NCBI GenBank assembly: GCA_019244235.1
Contig: JAFASY010000291.1
Span: 1-45,940, forward strand
DNA length: 45,940 nucleotides
Source: Chroococcidiopsidaceae cyanobacterium CP_BM_ER_R8_30
GTDB taxonomy: Bacteria > Cyanobacteriota > Cyanobacteriia > Cyanobacteriales > Chroococcidiopsidaceae
Direction of reading: 5' to 3'
The notes beneath the pieces were generated by a model. The model did not search any database. It was not told the DNA's origin and saw only the letters and a list, made by a program, of their open reading frames with translations. The translations under genes and the position numbers were made by a program. Shown here piece by piece: positions 31,889 to 40,420 of this stretch (position 1 is the stretch's first letter; every line of letters starts with the position of its first letter).

Positions 31889-33472
31889 ATGCATCTACCC
31901 AATAAAAACAAAGAGACGTTTGCTCTAACAACGCCGCTGTACTATGTGAACGGTCTACCACATATTGGTAGCGCTTATACAACCATCGCAGCAGATGCAA
32001 TTGCTCGGTTTAAAAGACTACTTGGTAAATCAGTATTACTAGTTACAGGTACTGACGAACACGGGCAGAAAATTCAACGGACAGCAGAAAGCTTGGGGCG
32101 ATCGCCTCAAGCTCACTGCGACGAAATTGCCGCCGGGTTTGCTGCTCTCTGGCAGCAAATGGACATCGAGTACGATCGCTTCAGTCGCACTACCGATCCC
32201 CGTCATGCAGCGATTGTCAAAGAATTTTTCCAGCGCGTGTGGGATGCAGGTGACATCTATCTAGGTCAGCAACAGGGTTGGTACTGTGTCTCCTGTGAAG
32301 AGTTTAAAGAAGAAAGAGAGTTGTTGGAGGGACATCGCTGTCCCATCCATATCAAGGAAACGGAGTGGCGAGACGAGCAGAACTACTTCTTTCGGCTATC
32401 GCGTTATCAAACCCAGTTGGAAACACTTTACCAAGAGCAACCGGATTTTATCCAGCCAGCAAGGAGTCGTAATGAAGTCCTGAGCTTTGTCAATCAGGGA
32501 GTGCAAGACTTCTCCATTTCGCGAGTCAATCTAGACTGGGGCTTTCCAGTGCCAGTTGATCCCCATCACACACTTTATGTCTGGTTCGATGCGCTACTAG
32601 GTTACGTAACGGCTCTGCTTGAACCAGGATGTGAACCAACTTTAGAGAATGCTTTGTCCAAGTGGTGGCCGATCAATTTGCATTTGATTGGCAAAGATAT
32701 CTTGCGTTTCCATGCTGTTTACTGGCCAGCTATGCTAATGTCTGCTGGCTTGCCGCTACCAGGGCAAGTATTTGGACATGGGTTTTTGACTAAAGATGGT
32801 CAGAAGATGGGGAAGAGCCTAGGCAACACCCTTGACCCTGTGGAGCTGGTCAATCAGTATGGTGCAGACGCTGTACGCTACTACTTCCTCAAAGAGATTG
32901 AATTTGGGAAAGACGGGGATTTTAACGAAACTCGGTTTATCAACATCCTTAATGCAGATTTAGCAAATGACTTAGGAAATTTGTTGAATCGAACCATGAA
33001 TCTGGCCTGGAAGTATTGCGATGGTCAAGTCCCTAGTTGCTCAACTGAAGACTTTTCTTTCGATCATCCGCTTAAAGCAATTGGTTTAGAGCTAGGGGAA
33101 CAAGCCAAGCACTTATATGAAGCTCTGGCATTCAATCAAGCCTGTGAGGCAATATTAGACTTGGTCAGGGCTAGTAATAAGTATATTGATACGCAAGCTC
33201 CCTGGAAGTTATATAAGCAAGAGAATCAGCAAGAAGGCAACCAGGTTCTATATGCTGTTCTTGAATCTGTAAGACTTGCAGCTTATCTTCTCTCCCCAGT
33301 TATACCAAATTTAGCAAGTGAAATTTATAGACAGTTAGGTTTTGTCATTGATTTCAATGATAAAGCACAAATTTCAATAGAGGCACCATTTACAACCCAG
33401 GCCACCTGGGGAATACTTAGCAATAAGCAGAAGCTAGGAGAACCCAGACCTATCTTTCGACGAATAGAATAG
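31889..33472 (+). CDS. metG: methionyl-tRNA synthetase
   Basis: A 527-residue class I synthetase that charges initiator and elongator tRNA-Met. The HIGH motif is HIGSAY (25-30), and KMSKS is KMGKS at about 306-310 (DGQKMGKSLGN). The zinc-binding knuckle begins WYCVSCEEFKEE near 130. The anticodon-binding helical domain follows, with RNTMNLAWKY-type helices. There is no C-terminal EMAP/tRNA-binding domain, so it is the short form. ATG 31889 is preceded only by AT-rich DNA with no strong Shine-Dalgarno. Confidence 0.96.
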   Translation: MHLPNKNKETFALTTPLYYVNGLPHIGSAYTTIAADAIARFKRLLGKSVLLVTGTDEHGQKIQRTAESLGRSPQAHCDEIAAGFAALWQQMDIEYDRFSRTTDPRHAAIVKEFFQRVWDAGDIYLGQQQGWYCVSCEEFKEERELLEGHRCPIHIKETEWRDEQNYFFRLSRYQTQLETLYQEQPDFIQPARSRNEVLSFVNQGVQDFSISRVNLDWGFPVPVDPHHTLYVWFDALLGYVTALLEPGCEPTLENALSKWWPINLHLIGKDILRFHAVYWPAMLMSAGLPLPGQVFGHGFLTKDGQKMGKSLGNTLDPVELVNQYGADAVRYYFLKEIEFGKDGDFNETRFINILNADLANDLGNLLNRTMNLAWKYCDGQVPSCSTEDFSFDHPLKAIGLELGEQAKHLYEALAFNQACEAILDLVRASNKYIDTQAPWKLYKQENQQEGNQVLYAVLESVRLAAYLLSPVIPNLASEIYRQLGFVIDFNDKAQISIEAPFTTQATWGILSNKQKLGEPRPIFRRIE

Positions 33473-33630
33473 AGTTCATCATTAGCTGTTTTCATGCTCC
33501 ACTCCTTCTTTAATAAGAGTTACCAAATTACACTGATCCTACCAAGAGTTTTATCTAAACTACAACAATTTTTGCACTTGGCTAATTATTAAACTTTTGA
33601 TTTTTCATAAAAAACTGAGGTATAGCTACA

Positions 33631-34242
33631 ATGTTGAATGATTTTGAAAAGGATTCAATTTTTACACCAGAACAAGTTTTAGAAAATCGAGGTCGTGTTG
33701 CAATTTTTATCGACGGCTCAAATCTTTTTTATGCAGCGCTACAACTGGGAATTGAAATTGACTACACTAAGCTATTATGTCGGCTGACTGCTGGCTCACG
33801 GTTACTGCGCTCTTTCTTCTACACTGGAGTGGATCGCACAAATGAGAAGCAACAGGGTTTTCTCCTATGGATGCGGCGTAATGGCTACCGGGTTATTGCC
33901 AAAGATTTAGTTCAGTTACCAGATGGCTCAAAGAAGGCTAATCTAGATGTAGAGATTGCAGTAGATATGATGGCTCTGGTAGATTCCTACGATACAGCTG
34001 TGTTAGTGAGCGGTGATGGCGATCTGGCTTATGCAGTCAACGCAGTTAGCTATCGTGGCGTTCGTGTAGAGGTGGTGAGTCTCAGGTCAATGACGAGCGA
34101 TAGTTTGATCAATGTTTCAGATCGTTACATCGACCTAGAGGGGATCAAAGAGGATATCCAAAAAACTCCCCGCCAAAGCTATACATACCGTCCCTTATCA
34201 GGTTTGGGTTTATTGGACGAGCCTCAAGATGGCAGGATGTAA
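33631..34242 (+). CDS. NYN-domain protein of LabA/DUF88 type
   Basis: A 203-residue protein with a PIN-like NYN fold: VAIFIDGSNLFYAALQLG (first Asp and Asn), KANLDVEIAVDMMALVDSYDTAVLVSGDGDLAYAVNAVSYRG (second acidic cluster), and VRVEVVSL. It closely resembles LabA of Synechococcus elongatus, which acts in circadian feedback of gene expression; the predicted NYN activity is ribonuclease. Which of the several LabA-like paralogues it is cannot be told. Its 3' end overlaps the start of lptC by 14 bases. Confidence 0.88.
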   Translation: MLNDFEKDSIFTPEQVLENRGRVAIFIDGSNLFYAALQLGIEIDYTKLLCRLTAGSRLLRSFFYTGVDRTNEKQQGFLLWMRRNGYRVIAKDLVQLPDGSKKANLDVEIAVDMMALVDSYDTAVLVSGDGDLAYAVNAVSYRGVRVEVVSLRSMTSDSLINVSDRYIDLEGIKEDIQKTPRQSYTYRPLSGLGLLDEPQDGRM

Positions 34243-35416
34243 AGAAAAGAGGCGAGACGCACCTATAGCCTCAATGGTGGCAGTGTTGTTGCTTGGGATA
34301 ACTGCTTGTAGCTCTAAAAGCGTTACCGAAAATCAAGTAGATCAAGCTAATTCTAATCAACCGCACTATGAGAGCAGTCTCACTTTTAGCGATGTGACCT
34401 TGGAGCAGACAAATGCACAAGGGAAACCTGTCTGGAACGTGAAGGCAAAGCGGGCAATCTATAGCCAAGATAGGAAAGTCGCTCGGGTTCAGAGTCCAAC
34501 GGGTGAACTATTCCAAGACGGCAAAGTAGCTTACCACATCACTGCTGCTCAGGGAGAAATTCAGCAGGATGGCAAAAAGCTGTTTCTTAATGGTCAAATT
34601 GTGGCAGTAGATCCCCAAAATGGTGTGGTACTGCACGGTAATGAGTTAGAGTGGCAACCAGATAAAGACCTGCTGATTGTCCGCAACCATTTAACTATTA
34701 ATCATCAACAAATGCAGATCACTGCCCAAGAAGCGCGAGTGTTTAGTCGAGAGTCTCGCATGGAATTACAAGGGCAAGTCGTGGCAGTTGCAGCTAATCC
34801 TCGCGTACAAGTACGAACCGAACATTTAATCTGGCAAATCCAAGAGAAAAAGCTAATCGGTGATCGCCCAATTCAGATTGCCCGCTTTAATGGTCAAAAA
34901 GTTACCGACCAAGCAGTAGCAAATCAAGCCGATGTTGACTTAAATTCTAAGATTATCACACTGAAACAGAATGCCCAACTGTCCTTGGTTGATGCACTTA
35001 ACGTGGCTCCTCCTGCTGAGACACAGCCGCAGAATGCTAACCTACCGTTACAGGTTGCTGGTAACGAACTGAGTTGGAATCTTAATGCAGAAACTGTAAC
35101 AGCTAATCAGCCTGTACACATTTTGGATCGTACACACCAATTAACTGTGACCGCTAATCAAGGCTGGATGGATCTACAGAAAAAAGTTGCCTACTTGACA
35201 GGGAATGTTTACGGTGTGGGGGAGCGCGGTCAGTCATTGCACTCTAAACATCTAACTTGGTATCTTCCCAGTCAGTTATTTGAGGCTAACGGTGATGTTG
35301 TCTATCACCAGGCTGAACCTGTAGCGAGCTTTACTGGTCAAAAAGCTGTAGGGAAACTCCAAGACCAAAGCATTGTCGTCAGTGGTGGTGGAGTCGTGAC
35401 TCAGTTTACCCCCTAG
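34229..35416 (+). CDS. lptC: LPS export periplasmic protein LptC (cyanobacterial, long form)
   Basis: A 395-residue protein. A hydrophobic segment with a lipobox-like end (VAVLLLGITAC, Cys near residue 27) precedes repeated LptC/OstA-like beta units: SSLTFSDVTLEQTNAQGKPVWNVKAKRAIYSQD, DGKKLFLNGQIVAVDP, RESRMELQGQVVAVAAN and later copies. In cyanobacteria LptC is longer than the ~190-residue proteobacterial form and may span the periplasm as a bridge to the outer membrane. ATG 34229 overlaps labA-like by 14 bases; ATG 34274 is a possible internal start that begins the signal sequence directly. Confidence 0.85.
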   Translation: MAGCKEKRRDAPIASMVAVLLLGITACSSKSVTENQVDQANSNQPHYESSLTFSDVTLEQTNAQGKPVWNVKAKRAIYSQDRKVARVQSPTGELFQDGKVAYHITAAQGEIQQDGKKLFLNGQIVAVDPQNGVVLHGNELEWQPDKDLLIVRNHLTINHQQMQITAQEARVFSRESRMELQGQVVAVAANPRVQVRTEHLIWQIQEKKLIGDRPIQIARFNGQKVTDQAVANQADVDLNSKIITLKQNAQLSLVDALNVAPPAETQPQNANLPLQVAGNELSWNLNAETVTANQPVHILDRTHQLTVTANQGWMDLQKKVAYLTGNVYGVGERGQSLHSKHLTWYLPSQLFEANGDVVYHQAEPVASFTGQKAVGKLQDQSIVVSGGGVVTQFTP

Positions 35417-35524
35417 AGAATTTTATGCACTTTTCGGTAAGCTGAAGGCATGACTTAGCGATGAGATCGCACGGCAACGAAGTTGCGATTGGGTGTTAAT
35501 TCTGAGGATGTTTAGGAAAAAAGC

Positions 35525-36376
35525 GTGGCAATTGAAGAACACAAGCTTAAAGTCGGGACACTGGAATGGTTTTATAGGGTAGCTGAGCCAATTGGCAGAA
35601 CTGATCGGTTGCCGATTTTGTTGCTACATGGGTTGCCTGCCCATAGCTATAGTTGGAGTGAAGTTATGCCAACCTTAGCTCTCCAAGGGTTTAGAGCGAT
35701 CGCTCCGGACTGGATTGGTTTTGGCTCCTCGGCAAAGCCAGACCTCCGAGATTTTGCTTATACGCCTGATGCTTTTATCACAGCTTTAGCAGAATTTATT
35801 CAAGCCTTAGAGCTAGAGAGATTTTCCCTGGTTGTTCAAGGATTCTTAGGTTCTGTCGGTCTTCAGTATGCCATGCGCTATCCTGAGCGAATTGAGCGTC
35901 TGATTATCTTAAATACTCCTGTATCAACTACCGCTAAGTTGCCTTGGCAGCTTCAGCAATTAGGTCTACCTCTTGTTGGCGATATGCTAACCCAAGACCC
36001 CCTCCTAGTTGACCGGACGCTAGAAAAGGGTAGTCGCTACTCAATATCAGATGCAGATCTAGCCATTTACCGTCAACCCTTCCTCAAAAGTTCTGCTGCT
36101 GGGCGATCGCTTTTGGCAACGGTACGAAATCTCCAAATGCAGCAGTCAATGACAGAAATTGCCTCTGGCTGGCGCAGCTGGACGAAGCCGACTGCAATTA
36201 TTTGGGGCATGAAAGATCCCTGGCTCCCCTACGAAATGGCGCAACAACTGACCGTTCCTATTCCACATGTAGACCTAATTCAACTAGAATCAGCAGGACA
36301 TTATGTTCAGGAGCATTGGTCTGAAAAGGTCAGCGATGCCATCCAATTCTTTCTTCGTCGCCAAGCCAGTCATTAA
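35525..36376 (+). CDS. alpha/beta-hydrolase-fold protein lacking the nucleophile
   Basis: A 283-residue protein of the haloalkane-dehalogenase/epoxide-hydrolase branch: ILLLHGLPAHSYSW (31-44), APDWIGFGSSAKPD (60-73), WGMKDPWLP with the acid, and ESAGHYVQEHW with the base His. At the nucleophile elbow it reads LVVQGFLGSVGLQYA, so the residue that should be Ser or Asp is Gly (G106). It may therefore be non-catalytic or use another residue. Start is GTG 35525. Its last 75 bases recur downstream of the FkbM gene (37499-37573). Confidence 0.8.
   Translation: MAIEEHKLKVGTLEWFYRVAEPIGRTDRLPILLLHGLPAHSYSWSEVMPTLALQGFRAIAPDWIGFGSSAKPDLRDFAYTPDAFITALAEFIQALELERFSLVVQGFLGSVGLQYAMRYPERIERLIILNTPVSTTAKLPWQLQQLGLPLVGDMLTQDPLLVDRTLEKGSRYSISDADLAIYRQPFLKSSAAGRSLLATVRNLQMQQSMTEIASGWRSWTKPTAIIWGMKDPWLPYEMAQQLTVPIPHVDLIQLESAGHYVQEHWSEKVSDAIQFFLRRQASH
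36302..36376 (+). repeat. 75-bp direct repeat, copy 1 (3' end of hydrolase gene)
   Basis: This is the last 25 codons of the hydrolase gene including its stop. It matches 37499-37573 at 1197 bases' distance with most differences being synonymous third-position changes. Confidence 0.7.
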
Positions 36377-36479
36377 TTTATTTTTCAGCTGGAGCGTTTT
36401 TAGTGTAAGTGCAACACGATAATCAGCTTCGGTTCGGATGGGACGGAGTTTGAGCGTATACGTTACCTCAAATTAAGGA

Positions 36480-37397
36480 CTAAGCAGTCTTAACTTGCAG
36501 GGCGGAAAGGATATCCTCATACTGCTCACCACGTTTAATTGCTATAAAATCGTGACCAGAAACCTGACCGTCTGTTTGACGGTTCAGTTCTTGTAGTCGC
36601 AAGCTACCAAATTTTGACTTCTTAATTGCGAATATAGTGTAGTTAATCGATGTAAGCAATTTTACAGGCTCTCGCTCCCAAAACGGTCCAGCATGTTCAG
36701 AAGACTCGAAAACAATTGCATCTGGCCCGTGATCCCGGAAGAAGTCTAACCCTCCACGTAGTACAAACTCTTCATGACCTTCGACATCTATCTTCATCAA
36801 GCGGACTCTCTTTAAATTGAGACTTGCGAGATAATCAGCGGTTCTTCGGACCTCAACCTGAATAGTCTTGTCTGCGCCACAAATCTGTCCCCATTGTTGT
36901 GAAAATGAAGCTGCACCACCATTATCTGAGGGAACGAACAGATCCAGCACGCCATCCTCCACTGACAACGCAATATTGTGTACCAGCACCTGGTTATACC
37001 CGTTTGCGTTGGCAGACTCTCGAATTAGCTCTGCCAATGCTGGTTGGGGTTCAAAAGCATGTACACGACCAGATGAACCGACTATTTTCGCAGCATACAT
37101 GGTAATAAGTCCACAATTAGCACCCACGTCAAGCATTGTGTCGCCGGATCGCAGAAGCCTCTTGCACACCAGAGTCACTTTTGGGTCGAGGTCACCAAAA
37201 TAGAAGACCGCACGACCAATGAAGTCATCAAGACGGACAAAAATAAACTGACCATCGCGAAGTCTAGCCTTCACAAGCGGCTTAGTACTGTAGGACATTC
37301 TTCTAAAGAGCGGTGTATTTGCTATCGTCCCGCAACCGCTGTAAAGCGGGTAAAGGTGACAAACACTCTGGAGTATTCCCCGAAGCATTGATCGCAT
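36480..37397 (-). CDS. FkbM-family SAM-dependent methyltransferase
   Basis: A 305-residue methyltransferase. The SAM-binding motif I is MLDVGANCGLITMYAAKIVG (near 95), motif II/III VHAFEPQPALAELI follows, and the FkbM signature MKIDVEGHEEFVLRGG lies near 200. FkbM enzymes O-methylate sugars, polyketides or similar small molecules. The gene is isolated between convergent neighbours and oriented opposite to the hydrolase. It is bracketed by two copies of the hydrolase 3' end, has no HIP1 site, and has no biosynthetic partner nearby, so it is probably an acquired gene. ATG 37397. Confidence 0.87.
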   Translation of the reverse strand: MRSMLRGILQSVCHLYPLYSGCGTIANTPLFRRMSYSTKPLVKARLRDGQFIFVRLDDFIGRAVFYFGDLDPKVTLVCKRLLRSGDTMLDVGANCGLITMYAAKIVGSSGRVHAFEPQPALAELIRESANANGYNQVLVHNIALSVEDGVLDLFVPSDNGGAASFSQQWGQICGADKTIQVEVRRTADYLASLNLKRVRLMKIDVEGHEEFVLRGGLDFFRDHGPDAIVFESSEHAGPFWEREPVKLLTSINYTIFAIKKSKFGSLRLQELNRQTDGQVSGHDFIAIKRGEQYEDILSALQVKTA

Positions 37398-37498
37398 TGA
37401 AACTCCTTTAGGTTCAAAATCTCTACAGAGGGCTACCGGAACAATGAACTAGCCCAAAAATCCTATCATGCATATGTTCTGCAATAGTAGGGAATCTA

Positions 37499-37573
37499 TA
37501 TGTTCAGGAACATTGGTCTGAAAAAGTTAGCGATGCCATCTAACTCTTCCTTCGTCGCCAAGCCAATAATTGA
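37499..37573 (+). pseudogene. 75-bp direct repeat, copy 2 (hydrolase 3' remnant)
   Basis: Same alignment frame as 36302-36376: about 64 of 75 bases match. Third-position changes dominate (GAG/GAA, AAG/AAA, GTC/GTT, TTT/TTC), but one codon has become a stop (CAA to TAA) and the final stop is TGA instead of TAA. The pattern looks like the tail of a homologous gene from a related genome that was under selection until recently, not a fresh duplicate. Confidence 0.65.
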
Positions 37574-37582
37574 GCTGTTTCC

Positions 37583-38167
37583 TTAGCTTTGTAATGGTAA
37601 TCCCATACTACAATCTGAAGGACACTGTATTTCCTCTTTATTTTGGTTTGGACCAATGAACGTAATGCTATGGAGCGTTCCCCCTGTCGTCTTTTTACCC
37701 AGGAAAGGAATGTCTACTACTGTCCGACTAATCTGAGCGTAAACACTAACTAATTGTGTCCTAGTACCGTTAATGGTAGTGAAAGCACTGACTTGACAAC
37801 CTTTATCATTCAATTTTGAAGTTGTGACTGTAATTGGTTTTTGAACTCCTCGACTTTGTAAAGAGTCGAATACCAATTCAACTTTATTGTTTGACACAAC
37901 CGACTGACTAATTTGATATACATTTTGCTCTAGGCTATTCAATGGTCGAGTTTCTCCGTCCGCTTTACGTACATACGCATATACTGGGTTAATCCCACTG
38001 ACTAAACAGTCTGTATTCAGTCGAATTCCGTAATTCACTCGGTTATCAGTATCGTTGCTTAATACGTCAAAAATACTTTGAGCATTATTTGCTAAAGCAA
38101 ATGGGGCAACAAACAACAGGGTAAAACTGGTTAAAAAGATAGCAAACTTATCTTTAGATCTAAACAT
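37583..38167 (-). CDS. exported DUF4833-like protein
   Basis: A 194-residue protein with a signal peptide (FAIFLTSFTLLFVAPFALA, cleavage near residue 26). The mature part has RVNYGIRLNTDCLVSGINPVYAYVRKADGETRPLNSLE, which resembles DUF4833 (family members read NxVxYxxN...NPVxxYW). It ends with two Cys near the C-terminus (QCPSDCSMG) that could form a disulfide. Family call is from memory and moderate. It is 11 bases downstream of the histidine kinase gene on the same strand, so probably cotranscribed. Confidence 0.6.
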   Translation of the reverse strand: MFRSKDKFAIFLTSFTLLFVAPFALANNAQSIFDVLSNDTDNRVNYGIRLNTDCLVSGINPVYAYVRKADGETRPLNSLEQNVYQISQSVVSNNKVELVFDSLQSRGVQKPITVTTSKLNDKGCQVSAFTTINGTRTQLVSVYAQISRTVVDIPFLGKKTTGGTLHSITFIGPNQNKEEIQCPSDCSMGLPLQS

Positions 38168-38178
38168 ATGCTGAATAT

Positions 38179-39381
38179 CTACTCTCCCAGTGCGTGGTTT
38201 AAAGTGAAGGGAAATATGACGGTAAATGTTGAGCCTACCCCAACTTGTGAGACCAACTCGATTTCTCCTTGTAAGAGTTGTACTAGCCGAGCAACTATTG
38301 CCAATCCTAAGCCAGTGCTATCGGGAAGGTTAGGCTGATTCTTGAAGCCAACTCGATAATAGGGTTCAAAGATATGAGCTTGATCTTCTGGCTCAATCCC
38401 AACACCAGTATCAGAGATGGCAATAGTCCAGTGCTTGTCCGCTTGCAACCGACACCTAACTTGAATGCTTCCTGTCTCTGTGTAGCGAATTGCGTTGCTT
38501 ATGAGATTCGTTACAATCTGCTGCAAGCGTAACGAGTCTGTCAGAACTTGGGCTAAAGCTTGGTCGCAATCGACATCGATCTGTAACTCTTTCTCATAAG
38601 CCAGAGGCTCCAACATTTCCACTACGCTCCTAACCAACGCACATACATCTACTGGCATTAGCTGTAGTTGCATTTGTCCTGCTTCACACCGCGATATTTC
38701 TAGTGCATCGTTAATCAGGCGAAGTAGCTGTCTCCCGCTGTGTAGCACGTGCTCAATGTGTTCCATCTTGGCAACTGTATTTCCCTCCCTAGGATGCAGT
38801 TTTTGCTGACGCAAGAAGAGATCTGAGTAACCAATAATTGAAGTTAGAGGACTTTTCAGCTCGTGGGCTAAATGAGAAAGGTTATCTTGGTTCTCCCGAA
38901 CCAGCCTTTTGAGTTCTTGATTGTTAAGCATCAGCTGATGTTGTAACTGATTGAGTTCTCGCCAACGCTGTTCTGTGTAGCTTTTGAAACACCAAGCAAT
39001 TGCTTCGTCTATCACAGTATCAATCAGACGCATAGCTCGAACGACATCTTTGACTGAATTTTGTAAAAGGGTTGGCTCTAAGACAGAGAAGATGACTTGA
39101 CGTAGTATTCTGTATTCTCGTGCAATTTCTGCGGCCTTGAAGCCTTGCTCGGCTCGCAACAAACCATGTGTCAAACTCGTTTCTACTAACGTCTGAATGT
39201 CATTGTCTTGAGCAGAGGAAAGTGTTGTTGCCATTGATTGAAGTAGGCGGGGAAGACTGTTGCGTACAGAGTTAAATGGGAGGTGGGTTACTGTCTCTAT
39301 CTGCCGATCCTGGCGGACTGCTGCAACCCAGGTCTCTATAATTGTGTCGATCTTGCTCAGCAACAGTCGGCTAAAATCCAT
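38179..39381 (-). CDS. sensor histidine kinase with RsbRD-type N-terminal domain
   Basis: A 400-residue soluble kinase. Residues ~1-140 (LLLSKIDTIIETWVAAVRQDRQIE..., QGFKAAEIAREYRILRQVI) look like the RsbRD N-terminal (RsbU/rsbR-like) sensor domain. The HisKA segment NLSHLAHELKSPLTSIIGYSD gives phospho-acceptor H173. The ATPase has LQQIVTNLISNAIRYTETG (N box), DTGVGIEPEDQ (G1), FEPYYR (F), and GLGLAIVARLVQ (G2). There is no transmembrane segment. No response regulator gene is adjacent; it is an orphan kinase in operon with the DUF4833 gene. Confidence 0.88.
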   Translation of the reverse strand: MDFSRLLLSKIDTIIETWVAAVRQDRQIETVTHLPFNSVRNSLPRLLQSMATTLSSAQDNDIQTLVETSLTHGLLRAEQGFKAAEIAREYRILRQVIFSVLEPTLLQNSVKDVVRAMRLIDTVIDEAIAWCFKSYTEQRWRELNQLQHQLMLNNQELKRLVRENQDNLSHLAHELKSPLTSIIGYSDLFLRQQKLHPREGNTVAKMEHIEHVLHSGRQLLRLINDALEISRCEAGQMQLQLMPVDVCALVRSVVEMLEPLAYEKELQIDVDCDQALAQVLTDSLRLQQIVTNLISNAIRYTETGSIQVRCRLQADKHWTIAISDTGVGIEPEDQAHIFEPYYRVGFKNQPNLPDSTGLGLAIVARLVQLLQGEIELVSQVGVGSTFTVIFPFTLNHALGE

Positions 39382-39471
39382 CTTGAGTTTGGGGACAAGT
39401 TTGAGTAAGAGCTTTTCTAAAGCTAGTCACAGGCGAAAGTACAATTAACGTCAACTAGCATTTCCATAGCT

Positions 39472-40287
39472 TTAACTTGATGCACTGGTGTAAAAGCGTA
39501 GTGCAAATTGCCAGAAACCACGCGAAAATAGCAATAGCGCTAACGCTAGCACTCCTGCACTAACTACCCAGTTAAGCTGGCTACGACCAAGCAATACTTC
39601 AGATGGCACTGTCGTCAAGAACGCTACTGGGATAACGAAGGTGAAGAAAAAACGATAGGCTGTAGGGTAGGCAACCATAGGGTATCGTCCGGCTTCCAGT
39701 AGCCCTCTAAGCACCTCTGTAACATTATAAATCTTCACAAACCAAATGCTAGTTGCTCCTAGGATAAACCATAAGCTGTAGAGACTTGCCAAGCCAAACA
39801 TAAGTGGAACTGCACTTAGAAGGTAATCATATGTTTCCAAGCTAAGCTGTCTGCCCGCATAGATAATGATAACTCCTCCAAAAATTAAGTCCGGTAAACC
39901 CCAGGGGGAAATTGTATGGGTCGAAAGCCAAAACTGACTGCTAATGGGCTTTAATAGCACAAAGTCCAATGTCCCCTGCTGCACATGTCCAACAATACGG
40001 TTGAGATTGGGGGCGAGGAAGGTGCTAGAAAAGCCTTGGAGTAAAGTAAAAATCCCCAACACTACAAGGGCTTGCTCCCAACTCCACCCCTGAAAAGTGT
40101 AACCAGTACGGTAGAACAAAAATAGCCCAAATACGCTACCGACGAGATTACCCAAGCTCGTTAGAGTTGCCAAGACAAAGTTGACTCGATACTCCAGCTC
40201 AGCCGCGATCGCAGCACTCCATAATAGTCTCAACACACTCAAGTATCGTCTCAATCTTTGGTACCCCTCTAAGCGTATTTGAATCAA
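39472..40287 (-). CDS. ABC-2-type transporter permease (DUF990 family)
   Basis: A 271-residue membrane protein with about six transmembrane helices and a typical ABC-2/DUF990 layout: SAAIAAELEYRVNFVLATLTSLGNLVGS, VGHVQQGTLDFVLLKPISSQFW (the conserved gate/coupling region), and YPMVAYPTAYRFFFTFVIPVAFLTTVP. It probably pairs with an ATP-binding subunit and a second permease encoded elsewhere, as cyanobacterial DUF990 genes often do. The frame's start is TTG 40287; another TTG at about 40254 (LRRYLSVLRLLW) is equally plausible and nearer the conserved start. The substrate is unknown. Confidence 0.82.
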   Translation of the reverse strand: MIQIRLEGYQRLRRYLSVLRLLWSAAIAAELEYRVNFVLATLTSLGNLVGSVFGLFLFYRTGYTFQGWSWEQALVVLGIFTLLQGFSSTFLAPNLNRIVGHVQQGTLDFVLLKPISSQFWLSTHTISPWGLPDLIFGGVIIIYAGRQLSLETYDYLLSAVPLMFGLASLYSLWFILGATSIWFVKIYNVTEVLRGLLEAGRYPMVAYPTAYRFFFTFVIPVAFLTTVPSEVLLGRSQLNWVVSAGVLALALLLFSRGFWQFALRFYTSASS

Positions 40288-40420
40288 CTATAGAGCAGTA
40301 TTTGCGGCATTGTTCTAGAAACAGAATATACTTGGAACGGCGCTGGTCCACGAGCTAAGTAGGCTTTGCTACAGTTGCAACCAACGTCCATGTAGCAGCA
40401 ATCTGTTAAGGCTAGCCCAG

